A DNA stretch of 64,000 bases from positions 5,949,957 through 6,013,956 of the forward strand of contig NZ_LT629740.1 in the NCBI RefSeq assembly GCF_900105165.1, read 5' to 3'. Both the position numbers and the translations under genes were made by a program. Origin of the DNA: Mucilaginibacter mallensis (GTDB lineage: Bacteria; Bacteroidota; Bacteroidia; Sphingobacteriales; Sphingobacteriaceae). The notes below the pieces were generated by a model, which made no database searches, had not been told where the DNA came from, and saw nothing but the letters and a program-made list of their open reading frames with translations. This document shows positions 15,893 through 24,644 of this stretch, one piece after another; within the stretch, counting starts at the first letter, position 1; every line of letters starts with the position of its first letter.

Positions 15893-16300
15893 CTAATCTA
15901 CCTTATTTGATTTGGTGGTGAGTACTAATGATGCCCCCAATGAAGTTAATAATCCAATTAGCAAGGCGGCAAACATACGGCCCGAGAAATCGCGTACATT
16001 ATTACCGGCACTGATATAACTAATATACAATATGGCTGCAAAAATGGCAATAACACCCGCGAGGACCAGTATTTTAAAGCATTGTATCAGGGCTTCCAAA
16101 AAGCCCATTTTACCGCCGCATTCGTGGTTTCGATAGCTTCTGAGTCCGAGATAAAGCCCTGCGACCGGTATAATTACTGAAACATATTCAAATGGTGAAA
16201 CCTGGTCTTTGGATAGGTCATAACCTAATAAGTGCATGGCAAACAGCCATAAGCCGCTGAGGACCCCGATAACGAGCCCTGTTATAAATGCATTCTTCAT
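15893..16300 (-). CDS. DUF4199 membrane protein
   Basis: 135 residues with four membrane helices (residues 5-22, 38-55, 70-95, 105-127) and the loop YRNHECGGKMGFLEALIQCFK that is typical of DUF4199. Function unknown. It has its own terminator and is divergent from mfd. Confidence 0.85.
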   Translation of the reverse strand: MKNAFITGLVIGVLSGLWLFAMHLLGYDLSKDQVSPFEYVSVIIPVAGLYLGLRSYRNHECGGKMGFLEALIQCFKILVLAGVIAIFAAILYISYISAGNNVRDFSGRMFAALLIGLLTSLGASLVLTTKSNKVD

Positions 16301-16437
16301 TGTAATAGTATTTGGTTAAATAAATGTAATCAATATAATTAGTACGTTGATTATGACTAAAAAGTAATTATCCTGCCATATTGTTTTATAATTAAATCAG
16401 AATTTATGACGGGGTGAGTGGAAACGCCTTTTTTGCG

Positions 16438-16445
16438 TATCTTCG
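16438..16445 (+). promoter_or_regulatory. -7-like box 7 nt before the likely mfd start
   Basis: TATCTTCG differs from TAnnTTTG at one position. It lies inside the longer GTG-initiated frame and 7 nt before the TTG at 16453, which supports the shorter start. Confidence 0.4.
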
Positions 16446-16452
16446 CATCGTT

Positions 16453-19400
16453 TTGAACATCCGTGATATATTAGACAGGTATAAGGCTGATGAACGGATC
16501 AAGGCTTTGGCGCAAGCGCTAAACGCCTCAAAAAGTCCAAGGGTTCAGCTTCGTGGTTTAGTCGGATCAAGTGATTCGGCCATGGCGGTAGCTTTGTATT
16601 TTTTGCAGCACCAGCACATGGTATTTGTACTGCCCGACCGCGAAGAGGCAGGTTATTTCCAGGCAGACCTGGAGAACCTTACCGGTAAAGAAGTTTTACT
16701 TTTCCCCTCATCATACCGTAAAGCTTTTGAATTTACCCAGCCCGATAGCAGTAATGTTTTGGCACGTGCCGAAGTATTGAACGAGCTTAACCATTCATCT
16801 GAATTTGGTCAGCTGATTGTTACCTATCCCGAGGCTTTGGCCGAAAAAGTGATAGACCGTGCATCGCTAGAGAAAAATACACTGGAAATTTCAGTAAACA
16901 ACAAACTCAGCATTGATTTTATCAATGAGTTTTTGGTGGAATATGATTTCGACAGGGTTGATTTTGTGTATGAGCCGGGGCAGTTCTCTGTTCGTGGCGG
17001 TATCGTTGATATTTTCTCCTTTTCGCATGAACTGCCTTACAGGGTTGAGTTTTTTGGAGACCTGATCGAATCTATCCGCACCTTTGAAATTGAGAGCCAG
17101 CTTTCGGTTGAGCAGGTGAAAAGCATTACCATTGTACCTAATGTGCAATCCAAATTTTTAACGGAGAGCAATATTTCCTTATTGGAGTATGTTGATGCCG
17201 GTACGCAGATTTGGATAAAGGATGTACAATTTACCTTAGATATTATACAGGACGGCTATAAAAAAGCTACCCAATTATGGAAAGCGCTATCTGCAGATGA
17301 AAAGAACCAGAACCCGGATTGGATAGATCCTAAATTTGGTTTTACGGATGAAAAATTGATCTCATCACAATTGGGTGATTTTCCGGTAGTGGAATTTGGA
17401 AAGCAGTTCTTTTATCAGCCTGATGCTGCCATTAATTTTGATATGCGCCCGCAGCCATCGTTCAATAAGGACTTTAGCCTGCTGATCCATAACTTTAAGA
17501 ACAACGAAGCGGAGCAAATAGAGAACTTTATCCTCACCGATTCTGCACGGCAGGTGGAAAGGCTTTACGCCATTTTAGAGGACCTGGACAAAACCGTAAA
17601 ATTTACGCCCATCAGCATATCTATCCGTGAGGGTTTTGTTGATCACGAGCAAAAATTAGCCTGCTACACCGATCACCAGATCTTTGATCGTTACTATAAA
17701 TATAAACTCAAAAAAGGTTATCAGCGCTCGCAGGCCATAACGCTGAAAGAACTGCGTGAGCTTAAGCCCGGCGACTACGTTACGCATATTGACCATGGCA
17801 TAGGCAAGTATAATGGCCTTGAAAAGATTGAGGTTAACGGTAAAATGCAGGAAATGATCCGTTTGCTTTATGCTGATAATGATTTGCTGTATGTGAACAT
17901 CAACTCGCTTAACCGCATCTCCAAATATAGCGGTAAAGAGGGTGCGGTGCCTAAGATGAATAAGCTGGGTACCGATACCTGGGAACGCCTCAAGAAAACA
18001 ACAAAAAAAAAAGTTAAAGACATAGCCCGCGACCTGATCAAGCTTTACGCCGTGCGTAAAACACAATTGGGTAATGCGTTCTCGCCCGATAGCTATTTAC
18101 AAACCGAGCTGGAGGCTTCGTTCCTATACGAAGATACCCCCGACCAGGAAAAGGCCACCAGCGACTTTAAAAAGGACATGGAATCGCCGCACCCGATGGA
18201 CAGGCTCATTTGCGGTGATGTGGGCTTTGGTAAAACCGAAGTAGCCGTTCGTGCCGCTTTTAAAGCCGTTGCAGACAGCAAGCAGGTAGCTATTTTAGTG
18301 CCGACTACCATTTTAGCCGCTCAGCATTATAAAACGTTCTCGGATCGTTTAAAAGGCTTCCCTTGCAATATTGATTATGTGAACCGCTTTAAATCAAGTA
18401 AGCAGATCAAAGAAACTTTAGAAAAACTGAAAGAAGGCAAGGTTGATATCATTATAGGTACGCACCGCCTGGTAAGCAAGGATGTAAAGTTTAAGGACCT
18501 GGGCCTGATGATCATTGACGAGGAGCAGAAGTTCGGTGTATCAACCAAAGAAAAGCTGAAGCAAATGCGCGCCAATGTGGATACGCTGACGCTTACCGCG
18601 ACGCCTATCCCGCGTACTTTACATTTTTCATTGATGGGTGCGAGGGATCTGTCCATTATATCAACCCCGCCGCCAAACAGGCAGCCGGTGGTTACCGAAT
18701 TGCATGTTTTTAATGATAAACTGATAAAGGAAGCCGTTGAGTTTGAAATAAACCGAGATGGTCAGGTCTTCTTTATCCATAACCGGGTTGCTGATCTGCC
18801 GCAACTAGGTGGCATGATCCATAAGCTGGTGCCTAAAGCTCGTGTGGGTATAGCGCACGGACAATTGGAGGGTGATGCTTTGGAGGATGTGATGCTGAAA
18901 TTTGTGAACGGCGAATATGATGTGCTGGTTGCCACCACCATTATTGAAGCCGGTTTGGATATCCCGAATGCCAATACTATCATCATCAACCACGCCCACA
19001 TGTTTGGGTTGAGCGATCTGCACCAAATGCGGGGCCGTGTAGGGCGAAGCAACAAAAAAGCATATTGTTATCTATTAAGTCCGCCGTTATCAACGCTGAC
19101 CAGTGAGGCCCGCAAACGACTGAGTGCCATTGAGGAATTTTCCGACCTGGGCAGCGGTTTCAACGTTGCCATGCGCGATCTGGATATCCGCGGCAGCGGT
19201 AACCTGTTAGGTGCAGAGCAAAGCGGCTTCATAGCCGAAATAGGCTTCGAGATGTACCACAAAATATTGGACGAAGCCATACAGGAACTGAAAGAAGATG
19301 AGTTTAAAGGTGTATTTCCCGAGGATAAACCACGCCCGTTCATCGCCTTTACACAGATTGATACCGATTTGGAAATACTCATACCAAACGAGTATGTAAC

Positions 19401-19806
19401 CAGTTTATCCGAGCGTTATAACCTCTACTCAGAAATGGCCAAGCTGGAAAATGAGTTTGATCTGGAAGCATTCCAGCAACAATTGCACGATAGGTTTGGC
19501 CCCATCCCCCGCCAGGTAAACGACCTGCTGAACACCATGCGCCTGCAATGGCTGGGCAAAGCCATTGGCTTCGAGAAGATCTCACTTAAAAAGAACGTGC
19601 TTCGCGGCTATTTTATCACCAACCAGCAATCGCCTTACTTTGAAACACCGGTATTTCGGCAGGTGCTTAACTTTGTACAAGCCAATCCGCGCAGAACAAA
19701 TTTAAAAGAAGTGAAAAATACGCTGAGATTGAGTATAGAGGGTGTTAACGGTATTGATGAAGCGATTGAGCTGTTAAGTGATATTGTGGAACCGGTTGGA
19801 GTGTAG
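16453..19806 (+). CDS. mfd: Transcription-repair coupling factor Mfd
   Basis: 1117 residues from the TTG at 16453 (MNIRDILDRYKADERIKAL). A GTG at 16414 would add 13 residues but lies upstream of a promoter-like box. Parts in order: UvrB-like N-terminal region, CarD-like RNA polymerase interaction domain (LKPGDYVTHIDHGIGKYNG), superfamily 2 helicase with P-loop GDVGFGKT and DEEQ box, TATPIPRT, helicase C-terminal part with GRVGRS, and a C-terminal TRCF domain. It removes stalled RNA polymerase from lesions and recruits UvrA. It is transcribed alone. Confidence 0.95.
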   Translation: MNIRDILDRYKADERIKALAQALNASKSPRVQLRGLVGSSDSAMAVALYFLQHQHMVFVLPDREEAGYFQADLENLTGKEVLLFPSSYRKAFEFTQPDSSNVLARAEVLNELNHSSEFGQLIVTYPEALAEKVIDRASLEKNTLEISVNNKLSIDFINEFLVEYDFDRVDFVYEPGQFSVRGGIVDIFSFSHELPYRVEFFGDLIESIRTFEIESQLSVEQVKSITIVPNVQSKFLTESNISLLEYVDAGTQIWIKDVQFTLDIIQDGYKKATQLWKALSADEKNQNPDWIDPKFGFTDEKLISSQLGDFPVVEFGKQFFYQPDAAINFDMRPQPSFNKDFSLLIHNFKNNEAEQIENFILTDSARQVERLYAILEDLDKTVKFTPISISIREGFVDHEQKLACYTDHQIFDRYYKYKLKKGYQRSQAITLKELRELKPGDYVTHIDHGIGKYNGLEKIEVNGKMQEMIRLLYADNDLLYVNINSLNRISKYSGKEGAVPKMNKLGTDTWERLKKTTKKKVKDIARDLIKLYAVRKTQLGNAFSPDSYLQTELEASFLYEDTPDQEKATSDFKKDMESPHPMDRLICGDVGFGKTEVAVRAAFKAVADSKQVAILVPTTILAAQHYKTFSDRLKGFPCNIDYVNRFKSSKQIKETLEKLKEGKVDIIIGTHRLVSKDVKFKDLGLMIIDEEQKFGVSTKEKLKQMRANVDTLTLTATPIPRTLHFSLMGARDLSIISTPPPNRQPVVTELHVFNDKLIKEAVEFEINRDGQVFFIHNRVADLPQLGGMIHKLVPKARVGIAHGQLEGDALEDVMLKFVNGEYDVLVATTIIEAGLDIPNANTIIINHAHMFGLSDLHQMRGRVGRSNKKAYCYLLSPPLSTLTSEARKRLSAIEEFSDLGSGFNVAMRDLDIRGSGNLLGAEQSGFIAEIGFEMYHKILDEAIQELKEDEFKGVFPEDKPRPFIAFTQIDTDLEILIPNEYVTSLSERYNLYSEMAKLENEFDLEAFQQQLHDRFGPIPRQVNDLLNTMRLQWLGKAIGFEKISLKKNVLRGYFITNQQSPYFETPVFRQVLNFVQANPRRTNLKEVKNTLRLSIEGVNGIDEAIELLSDIVEPVGV

Positions 19807-20144
19807 AGGGTTAAAAAGGTGTTGGATGTCATGCTGAGCGATAGTCGAAGCATGAGCGCAGAGGCCTTTACCCGCATACTTCGACTAGCGCTCAGTATGA
19901 CACTCATAAACATCCTAAATTAATTGAAAGTCATGCTGAATTTATTTCGGCATCTCAAATGCTAAGTGACCGTCATGCTGATGACCCGTCCTGTGGGATC
20001 CCGAAACAAGTTCGGGATGACGTGGTAATAAGAGCGCGTGGTCATGTTGAGGCACTCGAAACATAAGCGTGAAGGCCTTTGCCCACATACTTCGACTAAC
20101 GTTCAGTATGACCCTAATTAAAATCCCAATTCCGAAATCCAACC
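19807..20144. repeat. Cluster of palindromic GTCATGCTGA...TCAGTATGAC repeats
   Basis: At least four related units lie here: 19828-19901, 19930-19970 (partial), 19972-20022 and 20041-20112. The first and last share about 45 bp including AGGCCTTT and CATACTTCGACTA. Each can form a hairpin (GTCATGCTGAGCG pairs with CGCTCAGTATGAC). Further units occur at 15462, 31734-31808 and 58787-58878. No gene is present in this 338-bp gap between convergent mfd and hpt. Confidence 0.75.
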
Positions 20145-20675
20145 TTACACTTTCTTATAAATATCCCTCAAATTCCTACCCATTTCCTTGTAATCCAAAC
20201 CATAACCTACTACAAAGTGGTTCTCAATTTCAAAGCCTACGTATTTAAGCTCATCAATTTTGGTTTGCAGGGAGGCTGGTTTCAGCAGCAGGGAGCATAG
20301 TTTTATAGAGGCGGGTTCTTTTGCTTTCAGCTTGTCGATAAGGTAGTGTGCGGTGTTGCCGGTATCCACAATATCTTCAATGATCAGCACATCGCGGCCC
20401 TTAATGTCAACGCTGAAATCAATATCATCGCGGATCTTTAGGGTACTTTTTGTGCCGCCGTAATAAGAGGCTAGTTTGGTAAAGGTTATTTCGCAGGGGA
20501 TGTCTATTTGTTTTATCAGATCGGCAATAAATAAAAAGCTGCCGTTTAGTACACCTACAAATACAGGTTTGGTATCGCTGTAATCCTTATTGAGCTGTAT
20601 GCCAATATCTTTCACACGTTTCTCAATGGCGTCGGCTAATATAAGAGGCTCAAAATCAAGATCTACTAATTTCAT
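20145..20675 (-). CDS. hpt: Hypoxanthine phosphoribosyltransferase
   Basis: 176 residues, normal for the family. The PRPP-binding loop DVLIIEDIVDTGNTAHYL lies near residues 94-111. FVGVLNGSFLFIADLI (PPi loop) and the C-terminal FVVGYGLDYKEMGRNL (purine contact) are also present. It makes IMP or GMP from hypoxanthine or guanine and PRPP in purine salvage. It is a single gene, convergent with mfd. Confidence 0.93.
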   Translation of the reverse strand: MKLVDLDFEPLILADAIEKRVKDIGIQLNKDYSDTKPVFVGVLNGSFLFIADLIKQIDIPCEITFTKLASYYGGTKSTLKIRDDIDFSVDIKGRDVLIIEDIVDTGNTAHYLIDKLKAKEPASIKLCSLLLKPASLQTKIDELKYVGFEIENHFVVGYGLDYKEMGRNLRDIYKKV

Positions 20676-20793
20676 GCAACTAATATAGCGAGAATGGATA
20701 ATACGTTCAAATTAAAGGGATGAATTTGTTGTCATGCGGAATTATTAAGCCTATTTGTAGCTAATTTATTACATTTAACCACTTATTATCACA

Positions 20794-21435
20794 ATGGACT
20801 CTAAATTTAACTTTCTTGCTACCGGCAGAACCAACGAGGAACTTCTTGAGCGTATTGATAACCGGCAAAAATACATGCCCGAAACCGTAGATGCGTCTGT
20901 TGCCGAACTGCAATTCAGAGGGCATGTGTTTTCTGATGATGAATTGAGGGTAATTGATGAGGATATACAGGCACATCGCAACAATGCAGCCCAGGTTGAT
21001 GGCAGATTAGGCTTTTTTAACAATAATACCAATAATGTTATTGTAAATGATCCGGATGCGCCAACTATGTATTCGAGGCGCGCTTTATATACGTTTACAG
21101 TGCTTTGCGGTGCACTATTCGGGTCGATATTGATGGCCATGAATATCAGCAAAACGGAGAAGAAGGGCAATGCTTTTTGGGTCGTTTTGTTTGGTATTGG
21201 TTTCACTGTATTGCAGTATTATATTATGAGTAACCTGGCCAAACAGGGTTCGGGCAGCTCAAGTGCTATTATAGGGGGAATTGTTGCTGCTTATATTCTT
21301 GACTTCATTTTCTGGAAGAGGTTTATAGGCTATGCAACCTTTTACCGCGCCAGGCAAATATGGGTGCCGTTGGTTATAGCTGTTGTAATTGGAGCGCTGT
21401 TGGTACTTGCGATCATATACGGAGGGCAGCAGTAA
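20794..21435 (+). CDS. Membrane protein with four C-terminal helices, function unknown
   Basis: 213 residues. The first 90 residues are soluble, with repeated acidic patches (ATGRTNEELLERIDNRQKYMPE, then FSDDELRVIDEDIQAHR). Membrane helices follow near residues 93-112, 124-142, 154-170 and 185-208. The N-terminal pattern is similar to short motifs in other Bacteroidota membrane proteins, but I do not recognise a family. It is followed by the M16 peptidase gene, which has its own promoter. Confidence 0.75.
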   Translation: MDSKFNFLATGRTNEELLERIDNRQKYMPETVDASVAELQFRGHVFSDDELRVIDEDIQAHRNNAAQVDGRLGFFNNNTNNVIVNDPDAPTMYSRRALYTFTVLCGALFGSILMAMNISKTEKKGNAFWVVLFGIGFTVLQYYIMSNLAKQGSGSSSAIIGGIVAAYILDFIFWKRFIGYATFYRARQIWVPLVIAVVIGALLVLAIIYGGQQ

Positions 21436-21511
21436 AATAATCAAATATCATCCCCATGTTTTATTATCAATCCGCGGAATCCTGTAATCAAATTAATCAG
21501 CGGTGAAACAC

Positions 21512-21519
21512 TATCTTTG
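21512..21519 (+). promoter_or_regulatory. -7 box 6 nt before the M16 peptidase start
   Basis: TATCTTTG fits TAnnTTTG exactly and is followed by CGCCTC and the ATG at 21526, so the start codon is at or next to the expected transcription start. Confidence 0.6.
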
Positions 21520-21525
21520 CGCCTC

Positions 21526-22758
21526 ATGATCGATTACCAGGTTCATACATTACCCAACGGCATAAGGATATTATTAAAACATTCGCCATCAACCATTACC
21601 CATTGTTGTTTTGTGTTGAACGCCGGCTCGCGCGATGAGCCGCTGCACCAGGAAGGGCTGGCGCATTTTATAGAACACCTGCTGTTTAAGGAAACCGAAA
21701 AACGCAGCACCAGCCAGATCCTGAACCGGCTTGAACTGGTGGGCGCTGATCTGAACGCGTATACCACCAAGGAATATACCTGCATTCATGCGTCGCTATT
21801 AAAACAGCACCTGGAGCGCACTATGGACCTGTTTGAGGATATCCTGTTCCACTCCACCTTTCCCGAAGAAGAAATGGAAAAGGAACGCGGTGTGATACTG
21901 GACGAGATCGCCTCCTACCTTGATCAGCCTGAAGAAGCTATACAGGACGATTTTGAAGCTTTACTGTTTAAAGGTCACCCGATAGGCGAAAATATCCTCG
22001 GCACACCGGAAACTGTTGCTAAGTTTGATATTAATGATATCAAAACCTTTACAGCTGCCACCAATAATACCAGCGAAATGATCTTCGCCGTTTTCGGCGA
22101 TTATGATTTTAAAAAGGTGGTTAAGCTGGGCGAAAAGTATTTTGGCGGTATCGCTGCTAACAGTGCTAAAAAGAACAGGATAAAGCCAGCGCCGAATATA
22201 GGCGGTATCCATACTTTGAGCCGGCCTATTTCACAAACGCATTGCATCATTGGTAACCAGGCTTACGCGTCAAACCATCCCTACAAAAATGGCTTGTTAT
22301 TGCTCAATAACCTGCTTGGCGGCATGGGCATGAGCAGCAGGCTGAACCTGGAGATCAGGGAGAAATACGGCATCGCTTATACCATCGAATCAAACTATAC
22401 CACCTTAACCGATACCGGCATTTTCTCTATTTATTTTGGTACGGATACAGAAAAAAGCGATAAAGCGCTTAAGCTGGTACATAAAGAACTTAAAAAGCTG
22501 CGCGATAATAAGCTGGGTATCTTGCAGCTGCACCAAGCCAAGCAAAAGTTTATAGGTCAGATTGCCCTGGCAGAAGAAAGCAGGATGGGTTTGATTATCT
22601 CCATAGCAAAAAGCATGATCGATTTTAATCATGCTGATTCACTGGATGAAGTATTTGCCAAAATTAACGCTGTAACAGCTGAAGATATGTTAGCCATAAG
22701 TAATGAAATATTCGATACGGAACGTATGATTACCTTACTGTTTGAACCTAACGCATAA
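21526..22758 (+). CDS. M16-family zinc peptidase (pitrilysin-like)
   Basis: 410 residues from the ATG at 21526 (MIDYQVHTLPNGIRIL). An upstream TTG would lie inside the promoter. The inverted zinc motif HFIEH (about residue 46) and the downstream Glu in the ERGVILDEI region are present. A second, inactive M16 domain forms the C-terminal half (SSRLNLEIREKYGIAYTIES). The family degrades peptides or processes proteins; some are periplasmic, but no signal peptide is seen here. It precedes def by 17 bp. Confidence 0.9.
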   Translation: MIDYQVHTLPNGIRILLKHSPSTITHCCFVLNAGSRDEPLHQEGLAHFIEHLLFKETEKRSTSQILNRLELVGADLNAYTTKEYTCIHASLLKQHLERTMDLFEDILFHSTFPEEEMEKERGVILDEIASYLDQPEEAIQDDFEALLFKGHPIGENILGTPETVAKFDINDIKTFTAATNNTSEMIFAVFGDYDFKKVVKLGEKYFGGIAANSAKKNRIKPAPNIGGIHTLSRPISQTHCIIGNQAYASNHPYKNGLLLLNNLLGGMGMSSRLNLEIREKYGIAYTIESNYTTLTDTGIFSIYFGTDTEKSDKALKLVHKELKKLRDNKLGILQLHQAKQKFIGQIALAEESRMGLIISIAKSMIDFNHADSLDEVFAKINAVTAEDMLAISNEIFDTERMITLLFEPNA

Positions 22759-22763
22759 ACCCG

Positions 22764-22771
22764 TATTTTTG
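22764..22771 (+). promoter_or_regulatory. -7 box 4 nt before def
   Basis: TATTTTTG is followed by TAAA and the ATG of def, in the 17-bp gap after the M16 gene. It suggests a separate leaderless def transcript. Confidence 0.5.
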
Positions 22772-22775
22772 TAAA

Positions 22776-23348
22776 ATGAAGTACCCGATAATAGCCTATG
22801 GCGATCCCGTATTAAGAAGAAAAGCTGGCGCAATTGAGCCTGATGAATATCCGAATATAAAACAGTTAGCCGAGGATATGTTTGAAACCATGTACGCGGC
22901 ACGCGGCGTAGGGTTGGCAGCCCCGCAGATAGGTTTATCCATGCGTTTATTTGTTATTGATGCTACCCCTTTTGCTGATGATGAGCCGGAATTAGAGAAC
23001 TTCAAAAAAGTATTTATAAACGCCACTATTTTAGAAGAGAACGGCGAAGAATGGGCATTTAACGAAGGTTGCCTGAGCATCCCTGATATCAGAGAGGATG
23101 TTTACCGCAAAGCTACCGTGCGCCTGTCATACTATGATGAGAACTGGAAACACTACGAGGAAACGTTTAAAGGCTTAGCTGCAAGGGTTATACAGCATGA
23201 GTACGATCATATTGATGGTAAGCTGTTTACCGATAAGCTGAGCCCGCTGCGCCGTCGCCTGATAGAGAAAAAGCTTACCGATATCTCGAAAGGTATTGTG
23301 GATGTTGAATACAGAATGAAATTTCCGGCAGTTAAGAAAGGGCGTTAG
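22776..23348 (+). CDS. def: Peptide deformylase
   Basis: 190 residues. All three metal-site motifs are present: GVGLAAPQIG (44-53), EGCLS (97-101) and QHEYDH (140-145). It removes the formyl group from new proteins. It lies 17 bp after the M16 peptidase gene, a common neighbour pair in Bacteroidota, and has its own -7 box. The 3' end runs into hairpin element H3. Confidence 0.96.
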   Translation: MKYPIIAYGDPVLRRKAGAIEPDEYPNIKQLAEDMFETMYAARGVGLAAPQIGLSMRLFVIDATPFADDEPELENFKKVFINATILEENGEEWAFNEGCLSIPDIREDVYRKATVRLSYYDENWKHYEETFKGLAARVIQHEYDHIDGKLFTDKLSPLRRRLIEKKLTDISKGIVDVEYRMKFPAVKKGR

Positions 23349-23375
23349 TGTCGTGTCAATCAGAAAATGTCGCTA

Positions 23376-23461
23376 GTCATGAGCCTAAAGTCTTGAGTCA
23401 AAATTCAAAAAAGAACTAATCTGACTTTGGACTTACGACTAAAGACTGTTGACTTGATACT
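23376..23461. repeat. Heptad-unit hairpin element H3 between convergent genes
   Basis: The left arm (23376-23406) is 7-bp units such as GTCATGA, GTCTTGA and GTCAAAA. The right arm (23420-23461) is TCTGACT, TTGGACT, TACGACT, AAAGACT, GTTGACT, TGATACT. The arms are broadly complementary and lie between def and the convergent gene ending at 23467. Confidence 0.7.
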
Positions 23462-23466
23462 AGTTA

Positions 23467-24105
23467 TTAATCGCCATTGCTTTGGCGGCTTTTATCCCCC
23501 TGGGTTATCTGGTTAATAAAGCTGCCCCATGCCAGCGGGTTTAACAACGGGTTGGGCGTTATGGAGTGCGAATTCATAATGCTTGAGTTTAAGCCCTGGT
23601 AATTGGCATCGCCTATTTCCTGCCCGTCTCTGGCCAGTGTACTGATCAGTGCTGTTAAAGTCGCCTTGCTCACATTCTTTTTAGCAATTTCCAAATCGTC
23701 GTCAGCTACTTTCATGGCCACAAAATCCTTTTTAAACTCATCGGTAGTAGCCCACGGGAACACGTGGAAAGTAGGCAGGTTGATGATCTGTGGTTTTAGA
23801 TTTACCTGTACTGTATAGCTTTTATTTACATTGGCAGGTATAACCACAGTGGTTGGCGCATAACCAACGCAGGTAAAACGCAGCGTATCCTGCTCATGTG
23901 CCACAAATGAGAAATAACCCTCATAATTGGTTACATAAGCTGTTTTTTGTGAATTTGTATTGGTAATATTTACATAAGGCACTATAACCAATGAGCTATC
24001 GGCATTATGCACTATGCCTGTGAACTGTACCAATGGCTTTTCCTGCTTTTGTGCAAAGGCTGTTACAGTAATAAATAAAAATAATATGCCAATTATATGC
24101 TTCAT
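23467..24105 (-). CDS. Secreted protein with carboxypeptidase-regulatory-like domain
   Basis: 212 residues with a signal peptide (MKHIIGILFLFITVTAFAQ). Residues 25-110 form a CarboxypepD_reg-like beta sandwich (FTGIVHNADSSLVIVPYVNI, TNYEGYFSFVA, LRFTCVGYAPTTVVI). The C-terminal 100 residues lack a known domain. Location is periplasm or outer membrane. The same layout is common in Bacteroidota and of unknown function. Confidence 0.8.
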   Translation of the reverse strand: MKHIIGILFLFITVTAFAQKQEKPLVQFTGIVHNADSSLVIVPYVNITNTNSQKTAYVTNYEGYFSFVAHEQDTLRFTCVGYAPTTVVIPANVNKSYTVQVNLKPQIINLPTFHVFPWATTDEFKKDFVAMKVADDDLEIAKKNVSKATLTALISTLARDGQEIGDANYQGLNSSIMNSHSITPNPLLNPLAWGSFINQITQGDKSRQSNGD

Positions 24106-24226
24106 ATAGCTATGAGCCGTCTCTCTCTTTTAAATTACCTTGTTTGTTGGATTCTTATTTCAGAAAAATCTTAAGCAAAAGTACACTATTAGTGCATCTG
24201 GTAATGCAATTTAACAATTCTTAACA

Positions 24227-24505
24227 CTATCTTAAGTTTTCAGGAAGCACCGCGTTCGGATCGTCAATATCGGTTAGGTTAATGGCCTCAATAGCTGTGA
24301 TTTCCGGAACCGCTTTTTTTATAGCCTGCTCAATACCTGCCTTCAGTGTCATGATGCTCATAGGGCATGAACCGCATGAGCCCAGCAATTTAAGCCTCAC
24401 TACACCCTCAGGGGTGATCTCTTCAATTGAAACGTTCCCGCCATCAGCTTCCAAATACGGACGAATGCTGTCCAACGCTGCTTCCACCTGATCTAATAAA
24501 CTCAT
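24227..24505 (-). CDS. NifU-like iron-sulfur scaffold protein
   Basis: 92 residues, the stand-alone NifU C-terminal (Nfu) domain. The cluster-binding CGSC sits in LLGSCGSCPMSIMTLK. It delivers Fe-S clusters. The Mrp gene is the upstream neighbour on the same strand, separated by hairpin element H4, which fits a shared role in Fe-S assembly. Confidence 0.93.
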   Translation of the reverse strand: MSLLDQVEAALDSIRPYLEADGGNVSIEEITPEGVVRLKLLGSCGSCPMSIMTLKAGIEQAIKKAVPEITAIEAINLTDIDDPNAVLPENLR

Positions 24506-24552
24506 TTTTACTAATTTATAAAAAAGTAAAGTTATTAATTATTATTGAAAAA

Positions 24553-24636
24553 GAGTCAAGAGTTAAGAATCATGATTCAAGATGACTTTTTGTATATATT
24601 TCAATCTTGATTCCTGCCTCCTGGTTCTTGAATCTA
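24553..24636. repeat. Heptad-unit hairpin element H4
   Basis: The left arm (24553-24586) is GAGTCAA, GAGTTAA, GAATCAT, GATTCAA. The right arm (24603-24636) is TCTTGAT, TCCTGCC, TCCTGGT, TCTTGAA. It lies between the Mrp gene (ends 24645) and the NifU gene. The units are almost those of H6. Confidence 0.7.
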
Positions 24637-24644
24637 ATTTGCCT

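Noticed and set aside
16414..16452. GTG start for mfd
   Set aside because: It would put a -7-like box inside the coding region and adds residues not typical of the family, although it cannot be ruled out.
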